From Haemonchus contortus (taxonomy: Eukaryota > Nematoda > Chromadorea > Rhabditida > Trichostrongylidae), in contig LS997563.1 in NCBI GenBank assembly GCA_000469685.2, positions 4,351,281 to 4,415,280 of the forward strand: 64,000 bases of DNA. The letters run 5' to 3'. The notes under the pieces are model-generated. The model was not told where the DNA came from and made no database searches. It was given only the letters and a program-made list of their open reading frames with translations. The number at the start of each line of letters is the position of its first letter. Position 1 is the first letter of the stretch. Position numbers and translations under genes: made by a program. Positions 36,201 to 45,181 of the stretch are shown piece by piece.

Positions 36201-39070
36201 AGAACTGACTACATCAAGCAAGAACTGCACAAGACTGCCGTACACTGTCACTATGGATCATGACAAGTGTTCGAGCCTCCTACATGGGTTCCCTTGTGAA
36301 TGGTGCAGTCTCTACAGTGCCGGTCAAACTCGTCCAGAAATACACACGGTGCAACCGTTGAGCCTTTAGAACACCCTATCTAGGCCGTTTTCAGGTATGA
36401 CAGCGCCACAACGGCATACGGAGATCCTACAGACTCATTCTAGCTGGATCTCGAAGTTATTTTTATCCTGAACTGTGCCCTTAGATTCGGGGGCTGATAT
36501 TAGTTATCAATCTCCAGATAACAGCGAAGTATAAACGAACTCTGGAGGTTAGTCCCTCATCTTAAAAGGTGAATAAACGAGGCAGACCTTTGAGAATGTT
36601 CACATCGCCGCAACTGTAAAAAAAGTAGTTGTCGCCATATTCGGTAGCCTGATGCGTTATTCGGATAGCACAATCGGCACATTCGAAACCAGGCGGTAAA
36701 ACGATTGCCTTTCCACCTTGACTGAAAGAAACCATTCATCAAAAGCAGCTGCCAACTAATTGTACAGTAATGCAGAGTACGGTAGAGGGCCTACGTACGT
36801 GATGTTGTAGGGATCCAGAAAGTTCGTGAAGATGGCTATAGGCTCATCAAGTGAATTCAGCACTTCCAAACGGACTCCACCCTAAAATTCCAGTTCTTTT
36901 TTAGGTCCAACTTTCCTTTCTCGAAGGACTTGGCTAATGTCCAATATAGAAACGAGTAGCGAACGGCTAGGTGGGGCCATATAACCTTGGCCCTTAGATC
37001 TGGTTGCGCGATAGAGATATGCGGCTAAACGTAATTGGAGGGATTATAGAAAGATAACGGACGCATTCGTTGTGTATGTGATTGAGGTGCGACAAGCGAC
37101 TCATCAATCGTTGCACCCACCAAACGATCCACCACCACCACCAACCTCCCCACCACACCCTTCTAACACTCACCATATGAGGAATTGCAGTCGTCCATTG
37201 CACATCGACTGTTGAACCGGCTTTTAGGAACGTTCGCACACCTGGAAATATACGCTAAGGACAGGGAATGATCTCATAACAAACTAGCAATCATGGCTAT
37301 TTCTCATGGCCTTGACGATAACGATTTTGGCTTTTCCGGTCAGTTAAAGGACGTCGTCACGAAGCGACAAATCGAACGGCTATACATGAGAATCTCCATA
37401 GAATAAGGATTTTTTCAACCGTAAGAACCCCCTTTGCTGTAGGCCGGTTCCTCTGAAGGCATATCAAAACGTTCTCAAAAAGGATTGAGAAAAAGTTGGG
37501 ACGATCAAGGCAGTCGAACGCCCAAGTGATCGCGCTGTCGGTTCCAACCCAGTCCCAGATCATCTGGCAAGAAACGCGCTAGTAAAAGCCCAAAGCACTT
37601 CGGGAGGTTCCCCCTCTGGTTCCTGAACATGAGAAATCATTGCCTTACGGCTTTCTAGTTCAGATCCTTTCTGGTTTCTCCAGAATATGAGTTCCTTCGA
37701 GTCAAGCACCCAGTTCTATGAGTTCCGGGGATGCTTTATGATGCCGTATTTATCATAAAAATTGGAAATAAACGATTTGTTTGCAAACAAGTTCTGAGAA
37801 CCGACTGTATTAGAGGAACAACTCAGAGCGGTGCTTATGAACTTCCAGTTCTCATTGATACTGTAAGAACCGGCTGTTGGAAATCAAATTTGTACCCGAA
37901 AATCAGTGGCCGAACAATGAAATTACGAGTTTTAGCTTTATCACGATTAATGGGGTACCATCCATTGCGCTAAGTAAAACCTCTTTCAATAGCTTGAAAT
38001 TACAGAATCTCTATGAAACTAGTACCTGACGTTTTGATATAAGGGGACGATAAAAAGAATTATTAGGTACAGTCGAAATTAAGTTCTGTCTCATAATGGG
38101 CCCACGAAACTCGGTTCAAACAGACTGTAACTCCCAAAAATTGCCCCCAAGAAGTTCCAGAACCCTTTTTCCCTCGAGGACTATATTAAACAGGCAATTA
38201 TTTCTTGAAATGGAATGAATTTTCCAGAAATCAAGAGCCCAACTCGGTTTGTCTTCTACTTTTCCCTTTAGGAGGTTCGAAAGGTTGGTCGTCACAAAAT
38301 TCTAGTACGCCCAAGTTCCAGTTTTCTCTCTCAGACTCAGAAAAGATTTAATCAAGAAAGAAATGCACTCGAGAACGAGTCTGTAGACTCCATTTTCGTA
38401 TTCATTCGAGCTAAATCTTAGTGTTCCATTTCTAGAACTGAACAACGCTCCCCATTAAGGCGAGTATGGGTTTCTTCCGTCGCCATTCAAAAGTTCCCTT
38501 CTACACAGCTTCCGGGAAGGGCTCTCTCGATGGGATGAAGGCCCTACACAGTCCAGCCCCTTTTGGGTATAATGAGCATCTTGAAAATAATCAGAGAAGA
38601 AAATTACTCTATCAAATTGCTGGAACTCTATTTCAAGGAAGCGGTTCGGCTATTCGGAACCAGTGAGGCAGGAGCGAAAATTAAAAAGGCTGTCAGAATC
38701 AGGAAAATACTGTAACGAGGCAAGGTAATCAAAGAATGATGAACTGAAACTGTGAACAGACAGCATTTAAAGACTGAAAATGTATGAGGAAAAACATAGT
38801 CAGATCCTTTTTCTTTCTTTCCTTCATGTCAGCCCTTAGATGGAAAGATAAGCCGCTTTGAAGATCTCCAATGACAAATGAACAGCTCCAGACAGACATA
38901 AAAAGGAAGGTACCTTTGTCAATAGGCGGCTTTGGGACTCCACAAGGTAATCGACTATTTGATGAACTGAAAAAGTCGAAATCAGGTTGTCGAGCCGGTG
39001 GAAATGTGAGTCGGACATGAGCCGATGTGATGCCGGCTAATGCCAGCAGCAATATCGCCCACCAGGGCAT
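22753..39070 (-). CDS. Gene 2: type I membrane protein with LPMO-like, EGF, TIL, DOMON and SEA domains, 1627 aa, 37 exons
   Basis: Exons 5' to 3', as high-low coordinates: 39070-38914, 37241-37174, 36881-36799, 36721-36588, 33892-33794, 32763-32647, 32536-32442, 31952-31844, 31737-31552, 31496-31354, 31291-31226, 31101-30921, 29032-28787, 28723-28646, 28568-28396, 28341-28219, 28155-28021, 27957-27867, 27811-27652, 27586-27424, 27355-27208, 27136-26999, 26936-26851, 26512-26404, 26338-26246, 26120-26022, 25940-25777, 25698-25519, 25462-25283, 24295-24115, 23990-23845, 23785-23696, 23639-23516, 23458-23313, 23257-23212, 23154-22979, 22923-22753. All introns are GT..AG, every phase agrees, and the sum is 4884 nt. 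The start ATG follows TTTTCAG. The domain content indicates a cell-surface or apical extracellular-matrix protein with a cytoplasmic tail. Introns longer than 900 bp carry repeats: a MITE in 33893-36587, two SINEs in 29033-30920 and a MITE in 24296-25282. The 5' boundary of the exon at 28219 could shift by 3 nt. I do not assign a gene name. Confidence 0.9.
24634..25036 (+). mobile_element. MITE-like element, copy 3, in a gene 2 intron
   Basis: Left end TTTGAAGGCACAGTCCACGA, right end ATCGTGAACTGCGCC. Internal words shared with the family are GTTGGACGAGATTGCCATGA, GCGCAAAGAACTGACTACAT and GTGCCGGTGAAGCTC. At about 403 bp it is shorter than copies 1 and 4, and it lies in opposite orientation to copies 1 and 2. 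It sits in the 987-bp intron between coding exons 29 and 30 of gene 2. Confidence 0.8.
25283..27136 (-). other. Gene 2 part F: basic linker and DOMON regions C and D (residues 919-1268)
   Basis: Exon 27136-26999 is a linker with SRTRRE, a possible furin-type site (R948-T-R-R951). Region C (exons 26936 to 26246) has ECTDMVVGSVIDGRGR, FGGSDSLTAAAAFREDG, TTVVFRKKL and DDEWDH, the middle and C-terminal parts of a DOMON; its first strands are not obvious. Exon 26120-26022 adds YHGRNQRGVLTIDF. DOMON D (exons 25940, 25698 and 25462) is complete: CQYVMRWV, WVAVGFSPDGGM (M1167), GSDAVIIG, DEQQDIFDVE, ILTANFSREL and DCVHLLFTI. Confidence 0.75.
27208..28568 (-). other. Gene 2 part E: DOMON domains A and B (residues 588-918)
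   Basis: DOMON A (residues 588-731) begins YPPGCSECDYKLSW, has WTGLGLSKDGSM (M645) and DADMMIV, then LKDKQQDLF and DECWKMMFP. DOMON B (762-918) has the same plan: CEYRASWTYD, WTGIGFSKDGQM (M819), SDIYTGWV, DRQNIYD, DECWYFLFP. The shared G-F/L-S-K-D-G-x-M segment and the DECW end show that they are duplicates. DOMON domains bind haem or sugars in other proteins. The Met in G-x-M sits where the haem-ligand Met lies in cytochrome-type DOMONs, but a matching His is seen only in A (THSNG). Confidence 0.8.
27997..28020. repeat. CAAA tetranucleotide tract forming a splice donor
   Basis: A run of (CAAA/AAAC)n ends exactly at the boundary of the gene 2 exon that starts at 28021. Read on the minus strand, the intron opens GTTTGTTTGTTTG, so the microsatellite supplies the GT and the rest of the donor. 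Confidence 0.8.
29450..29715 (-). mobile_element. tRNA-derived SINE, copy A
   Basis: On the minus strand it starts GGGCGGAAGTGCTATGGTGG, with a box A-like GCTATGGTGGCAAGTGG and a box B CGGGTTCGAAATCC at tRNA spacing. The body carries CCAGACTCGTTTGGGAGGAT, GACTTGTGCGTTGGCCAGCC and GTAGGCCACC. The same body occurs in the copies at 30.5, 49.2 and 58.6 kb. It lies in the 1.9-kb intron of gene 2 between coding exons 12 and 13. Confidence 0.8.
30520..30760 (+). mobile_element. tRNA-derived SINE, copy B
   Basis: Plus-strand copy of the same family, in the same intron as copy A. The box B-like CGGCTCGATACCCGCC is followed by CTCCGGGTTCGGTCAATTGA, ACTGGACTCGCCTGGGAGGA, GACTTGTACATCGGCTGGCC and GTATAGGCC. 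The tRNA-like head is more worn than in copies A and C. Confidence 0.75.
31552..32536 (-). other. Gene 2 part C: short DOMON-like piece and Thr-rich stalk (residues 220-349)
   Basis: Exons 32536-32442 and 31952-31844 encode FWRILN then DEVEVVLRYPGESWVALGWK, which looks like the first strands of a DOMON domain (strand, then W-x-x-x-G-W). The second half of a DOMON is absent: the next exon (31737-31552) is a 62-residue linker rich in Thr, Ser, Ile and Pro, likely to be O-glycosylated. The truncation may be a real family feature or a missed exon, but the intervening intron is only about 106 nt, leaving little room. Confidence 0.6.
32863..32879 (+). repeat. 17-base G homopolymer
   Basis: A pure G run in the gene 2 intron between the two EGF exons. 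Its true length may be uncertain because such runs are prone to assembly error. Confidence 0.85.
33556..33594. repeat. AT-rich hairpin in a gene 2 intron
   Basis: TGCAAAATATG (33559-33569) and CATATTTTGCA (33581-33591) are exact complements with an 11-nt loop. The hairpin lies in the intron between the two EGF exons, about 200 nt from the acceptor side of the first one's donor. Confidence 0.6.
33893..36587. other. Long gene 2 intron (2.7 kb)
   Basis: The intron between the LPMO-like part and the first EGF exon. It contains MITE copy 4 near its 5' end. The rest shows no exon that fits the phase: a 25-nt candidate at 35339-35363 has splice-like borders but breaks the frame. Confidence 0.6.
35976..36483 (+). 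mobile_element. MITE-like element, copy 4 (about 507 bp), in a gene 2 intron
   Basis: Terminal inverted repeats TTAAAGGCACAATCCACGAT and TTTATCCTGAACTGTGCCC. It is the best-preserved copy with both ends. It contains GTTGGACGAGATTACCATGA, GCACAAAGAACTGACTACAT, GTGCCGGTCAAACTCGTCC and TATGACAGCGCCACAACGG, the last also seen in copy 1. No protein is encoded. Confidence 0.85.
36588..39070 (-). other. Gene 2 part A: signal peptide and LPMO/chitin-binding-4-like domain (residues 1-147)
   Basis: Residues 1-17 are a signal peptide ending TSA, so the mature protein should begin with His18 (HVRLTFPPAR). The domain then shows PCG (C43), a VDVQW strand, IPHMGGVRLEV with H74, and a C-terminal segment with C117, C120, RITHQATEYGDNYFFYSC (C140) and GDVNI. 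An N-terminal His, a second His before GG, and a C..C.(L/I)R ... SC.DV end are the layout of the copper histidine-brace families. This is pattern recognition from the sequence; I have not aligned it. It could be a copper-binding relative without oxidative activity, or only a structural homologue. Intron 1 (1.67 kb) holds nothing that I recognise. Confidence 0.6.
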
Positions 39071-39078
39071 CTGAAAAT
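39071..39078 (-). promoter_or_regulatory. Candidate spliced-leader acceptor of gene 2
   Basis: The minus strand reads ATTTTCAG directly before the start ATG (39070-39068). It is a strong nematode acceptor consensus with no 5' UTR behind it, as expected for trans-splicing. An untranslated first exon is the alternative. Confidence 0.55.
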
Positions 39079-42000
39079 GGAAATTCTAATTCTGACAAAA
39101 AAAAAATTGAAAGAAACGATCACGAGTCAGAGATTTCACGCTTGACAAATGTTTGAAGTCGTACAAAACAGCATGACACGGTTTCATGGCAATAACTTTA
39201 CTCCCCAACTGTTTACTTGGGAATTTCTTCGGGAGTAACTTCTCACATGCCTCCCGGTTTCCTTCAGTCAATGGTTCCATTGAAAGTGAAAGGAGTATAC
39301 GTACGTGTGAGGTCATCATGAGTATGGCAGTATAATTGGCTTGTATTCAACCCTTGAGACCTTCCCCGGTTCCTTCTTGAAACACCAAAGTTCACTGCGA
39401 CGACGAGTAACATTCCGCTATCGCTTTCTTACAACGGAAAAGGCCTCAAAAGTAGGTAGCAGGCAGTCGGAAGGAGCGGTCCGAATAATTGCGTACGATA
39501 CTCCAACAGAGAGATTTCTGTCGCCGATGGTTTCTTGGCGTCGGTGGCTAAAGAGGGCTGTAACCTCAAATCGACAAGTAAGACGGTCAAGAGTGATGAA
39601 GAAGGCGGTCCGGCCCGTTTGGAGGAAATCATGGGCGTGCAACCGTCTGGTCTGGTTACCGTTAATGCCGTAGAAGGAAAGTGGTGATGATAGAGTATGG
39701 GTAAAAGAAAAATATTTCATGTCGAGAACGTCGCGTAATTGGGAACAGTGAAAGAAGGCTAGGGCAAAACAGTCGGGAACAATTGGAATTTTGAGAGGAC
39801 ATGAGTAGTGACTCACGACGGACGGGGACGGAGAGCGCGGAGGACGGTGGTTGTGGAAGACGCTGCATTGCGCAAGAGATCCTCCACGAAGGTCGCCCCG
39901 TCACTCCACGATAAAACGTAACAGATAAAAAATTGGCTGCTTAGGCCGATCAGAGGGCCGGCTACGGAAGGATTGGAAAAAAACCGATGAGGCTTCTAAT
40001 ATGATCCAGCTATTCGTCAGTTGTCGGGCACGATCGCTTAATGCTCTAGTGCTTAAATGAAAAACCCTGGCTATACTGGATTCGACGGCTTGTTCTCACT
40101 TTGTACGCAGGCGGAGGTTCCCAGATCCTCCTCCTCCTCCTTGTTGAGCATGTGCAAGCCAGATCCAATCGTCGTGCAGTCAGTTCGTGCAAGGGGAACA
40201 CTTTGATCAAAGACACGATTGTGAAAGTGGATGACGAACGGTTTCTAATGAACGATGCTGTTCAATTTCTTGGAGGTTCTAACTAATGAAGGTGAAATTG
40301 AAATTGAAACTTTATTGGCAATTAGCCAGAGCGGTCCAATTGGTCCAGCAATGAAGGGTCTGATAGGACACACAAATGAATCGACTGAGCGCAACAGCAG
40401 TTCGAAAATTGGGTCAAAGAATGTGGCTGCCAGTAGGCAATTGATAGTAGAGGAAGGTCGTACCGCAACGGATATCAGAATGAGAAGCGAGAGAAATGAG
40501 ATGCTCACATTATGTCATGGAAACAAGCGTGGATAGCCGAGAGTACGAGAAAGTTCATACACCTTTCCCCAGCATGCCACCCGGTGAAGACCGGGAACAA
40601 ATCGGATAGATGCATGGGCAGGAGACTTTTCTTCTGTTCTGAACAACACTGCACTATTAGCTACGGCGTCGTAGACCAGAAAAAAACGCTCAGAACCAAT
40701 TAAATCCTGGCCAAAGTCGGATCGTCCTAGTGGTACAACGGCGAAAACAGCTAAATACAAAGAACACGGAAGAGGTTTTGAGGTGTCGAGTCGAGTCTTG
40801 TACTAAATGAATTCGCAGTCTCGTCTCGGGATTAGGTAAAATCGAGGCCGACAGTTCATAACTGGTCAATGACTTTGGTAGGGGGTGACTCTGTCGCAAG
40901 GGAGGGGCCGTGACCCAGAAACACCCGACCGACGGAACACAGTGTTTCAGGTGATGTGACTAAGGAAATCCCTAAGCATCCCGCGATCCGAATAAGCGGA
41001 AACCAATCCTGTTACTTCCGAATACTCTCTCTCTACCTTAGTATCTTCAGATGGAATATAAGAAGGAGTCCAGCTAGGCTTCAGAAACTGGGAGGTTCTT
41101 CTCCTGCGCCCTATCCAATTACCGTATCCTCTTCCGGCAGATGTAATAGTTACTAGATGACTAATGCAGGCGCTCTGAACGAAAGGAGTGTTTAGCCCAG
41201 TGTCCCTCAAGCGAGTACGATTCACTGGATTACTCTGGCTCACGACAGGGACGGATGGAGATGTTACTGGCGCCCACCCAAGGAAATCGATGACCAACGG
41301 GAGGCCAGGTGATACGGGAATGCAGGTAATATGAGTTGTCCCTTTTCAGTAGCATACCGACGTCTCCTGAAATAGGCAGGTATGCGTCACGCCTGACTAA
41401 ATGTCAATTGCGATTGACTACTAGGAGGGTAACACCATGTCGGAGGTTCAACTCAGGCAAATTCGGGAGGAGTACAGGAATATGCCAGTTCAAGTGGGGC
41501 GGGCGATTGGGCAGGGCGTTAGACGATTCGCACTCTTCAAAGAGCAACCTTATGAATAACCCATTAATATTGTGGTTTTTCTGGGTGATGCGTCTTCCAG
41601 ACAGGTAATATTAGCATTTAAATACTAATAAATCTAAAAAGTTTGCATTAATATTTCGATCCGCCCCAGTGGGAATGACCCATTTGCGAAATGCGTCCAC
41701 GTGATGGTGAAATCGAAGGAGGAATCATCTTCCGAAAACGGCCACACATTTTCATCTGTCGTACTATCTCATTAGCGCCCATACGAATGCCCTCCCCTAA
41801 GTACAAGTTTTGTGACAGTAAAGGGCTAAACCATGAAAAGGGCAGGTTAGTCGCGGTGCTAGCCGTTTAGGTCCCTCGTGTAGGTGATTGTGAACCTCGA
41901 TCCTGTGAACTTGCACGAGCACCCACCCGGGCCCTGTGTGGCAATGATTTACGGGGCCGTCCGATATCCAAGTCGGTGTTGTTAACCTACACGACAACAA

Positions 42001-42832
42001 CACATCCAAACAAGGGAGTGGGATGCCATCAATCGAATGGGAGGGCTCTGGACTGGCGATGGAGCTCACTTGTCTCGTAGGGAATGCTGATACCTTCGTT
42101 AGCATGTTTAGGCTCAGTCACTAACGGCGCCAGTTCGCAGTCGAAAAATTCCCAGGATGGAATCCGCTCAAGAGAATCTAGCCTTTGGAGAAGCATGCCA
42201 GACAGCTTCCCGAGGAAGAAAAAACTGAGTGCTTGAGGGAGGACAAGTTTCAAAAGCCATTATGTATGTCCATAACATCCTCAAATGGCTTCGTATTCCC
42301 GAATTCAACCCAACGAGTGAAATTTCGAATTTTCAGATCATCTCAGGACCACTTTAATTTTTTCCTTATCATTCTAGTGGATTCTCCAAAATCCCACCAA
42401 CCTAACTTAGCAGTCAAAAATGAGGTAATAACCATCGAAATAAAGAATGGGTTGTCTGGATAAGAGGCCAACCCGCACAAGTTTCTTCGGAGTTTTACTG
42501 GTATCTGTACATTCATGTGGTGTGGTGGAAGTTCGCCCGGCGGTCATATTAGGGTTTTTATCGTCTTGGACTAGTCCTAGGCTGGCTTTTAACAAGATCA
42601 ATTGGTAAACGAGATTTGTTCCCAGCGAGATGTGATCCCAGAGGCTGATACGGGACTCGGAACAAAAAACGTGACCATTGCTCCCTCAGTAAGCTCAACA
42701 TTCGATTAGGAGTATTTTGATATGACACCGAAAGGGTTAGTTCTTCCACGAAAAAGACCAAGTGGGAGGGCGCGTTGGTGGAACCGCAAAAGGTTGGTTT
42801 CTCGGTTGGGTTCCTTTTGGTGTTCAAGTTTC

Positions 42833-42893
42833 TTATTTTATTTATTTATTTATTTATTTATTTATGTATTTATTTATTTATTCATGCATTCTA
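42833..42893. repeat. TTTA microsatellite
   Basis: About 60 bp of TTTA units with a single TTTATG interruption. It produces an artificial Leu/Ile/Tyr-rich frame. Confidence 0.9.
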
Positions 42894-44902
42894 TGACGCG
42901 CCAGCTACACCAGACGAGACCTATTTATACCTAGTACGGAGAGACATTTCTGAGAAGAAACAATCATGAGGATTCAAGAAAACAGCTAGAACTATAGATT
43001 CGCAAATTTCACGCCATAGAAACGATTACAACAGAATAATCGAAGGAAAAAGAAAAGGCTATGGAAATCGCTAACATAAAGAGCTGCGCAGATTGCTGTC
43101 ACCTCGGCCGGCCCAACAAACAGCAGGACGCCCACTGGTACGAAGGTCAGTGGCGGCTTCACGATGACTCTGCTGAAGACGAACGGCGAGGCCCTTAGTG
43201 TGAAATGTGAGGGTGACACATTAGCAGACACTGGTCACTAATGACTGGCAGGGGAAAACGCCACTGATCGCATTCGGGACCATCAATGGAAAACGAAAGT
43301 AGCCGGGCATCCCTTTGGATGTCCCGTTTACGGTACACATAGATTAGGTAATGGGCTGTATAAGATAACCCAAACTCTAAAAGTAGGGCAACATTCTGAA
43401 GAGGGCCACCAGTCCCATGAAACGACCCGATCACTCTCCCCTAAGAACAGGAATACGGGAGAATTGAAATAAAATGTCTTGAGCGAATTAGATCACATTA
43501 GGATAATTAAACTTCTTGAAAAGGCTCTTGTTTTCCCAGTCTCTCCCTGCTGATGTGCTCGAAGTATAGAGAAAGTGGGAGATCTGGGAAAAGAGGCCTA
43601 GGCGATACTCGACCCATTCTAAACTGCCTGGCTGAATGGCTTACAAAGGGCTGTGGGGTACAAAGTGGTTTGGAGTAGAAAAGCTCGAAGGCTCGGCCCA
43701 AAGAACATACTTCCCAACAACTAATGGCATAAGTAGACGCCAGCTGGGAAAAGAACTTGACTTACCCACTCGAAACGAGAAAATCTGACGCTCGAAAGCC
43801 CATCCATTCCGATTATTCTTCCGTTTTTTTTTCACCTAGCGCTATAGTTTTCGCTCAAATCCGAATGGCCCTTTGTCCTACGCTTCCCTCATTGAACAAG
43901 ATGGGTTCGGGAAAAAATGAATAACTCTGAAGGTAAGATATGTAGGCAAATCATGAAGAAGAAAGAACTGTGGAATGAGTCTCTGATGCTTTGTTCTAAC
44001 TAATGGCCCGGATGGAGTTGTATTCACCAAGCCGGTTTGTGGGACTCACGAAAAGAGGACATGACAACAGATGAAGAAAGCTTCAAGAAAAGAGGGCGCA
44101 ATAAGTCTGAAAGCCGAGAAAATCAAAGACAGTTTAGATGAAATGACATGCGAAGATGAATTTTGAAGAGTTACTAGTCCTTCTTTGAGATCATGAAGAC
44201 GTTCTAATAGGCTCTGTTCCAGAAATATATTCATTAGACTTACCAATCAACCACCTCAGAATGAGAACAACAGATCGTCTGGGAGAGGGAATGTGCATAT
44301 TGTGGTTCAGGCGCCCTTAGCTTCCACATTACAGAACTGACCGTGCTTACAGCAACTCCAACATTCAACCATAAGAGCCTTACAAAAGAAGATTAGACGA
44401 TTTTGTAGGAGTGAGGTCGTAAAATGTGGGTAGTGGACCGGAGGTTAGAAAAGCTTTTTTCTATTACATAGCCGAACATATCCTGGCTTTCGATATATGC
44501 TCATGTCGGTTTGAAGCTGGATACGTTCATAACTTTATTCTCCACGCTCTAGTTCTCCTACTAAGCACCCAGCACCTAATCGCGTCCCCTTATCAATGAT
44601 CAAAACGATTAGAAGGGCCAATTTTGACAAGAATTGGTTCAACAGAATGTGAGCCCGTTGCTGATGCAACCGTAGTGATGGTAGCTCGAAGACCTTTAAC
44701 GCTAACCTCCCGTTTTTCTTTGTCTCCGACTCATTGATCTCTCGTAATGGGACGTGTTCACGGTAGGACGCTTGAATTCCGTATGCCCTAATGTTCACAT
44801 TTCTCACGTCATTCACTTGGCAACGTAGTCAAGCTCAGCACTGGGCAAATTTCTCAGTTGGAAAAATACATCGATGTCTGACCATCTAAAGGACAAGTAC
44901 TT

Positions 44903-44923
44903 TACTACTACTACTACTACTAC
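44903..44923. repeat. TAC trinucleotide repeat
   Basis: Seven consecutive TAC units. On the other strand this gives a short poly-valine frame of no significance. Confidence 0.85.
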
Positions 44924-45136
44924 CCATACTTTTGGTTGAAAATGAACAAAACAGTCGACCCTGGCCAAGCTCATCCGCTCTTGGTACCCGTATGGACTTC
45001 TATTTCGAACGTAGAAGCCATCCACTACGCATCGAACTATGGAAGGCATAGTAAGGAACATCCAACTTGAGAGGCAATCACTGTCCTTCCAAGAAAAGTT
45101 GACCGAATCTGGAATTCTAAATTGATCTATGGATGG

Positions 45137-45181
45137 TGTAGGCGGCGGTGGACCCTGTTGTGCCGTAACATACCGCCTACA
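45137..45181. repeat. 9-bp hairpin
   Basis: TGTAGGCGG (45137-45145) and CCGCCTACA (45173-45181) are complementary, with a GC-rich 27-nt loop that can itself fold (CGG..CCG). The significance is uncertain. Confidence 0.5.

Noticed and set aside
42722..42969. Hydrophobic open frames near 42.8 kb
   Set aside because: Generated by the TTTA microsatellite.
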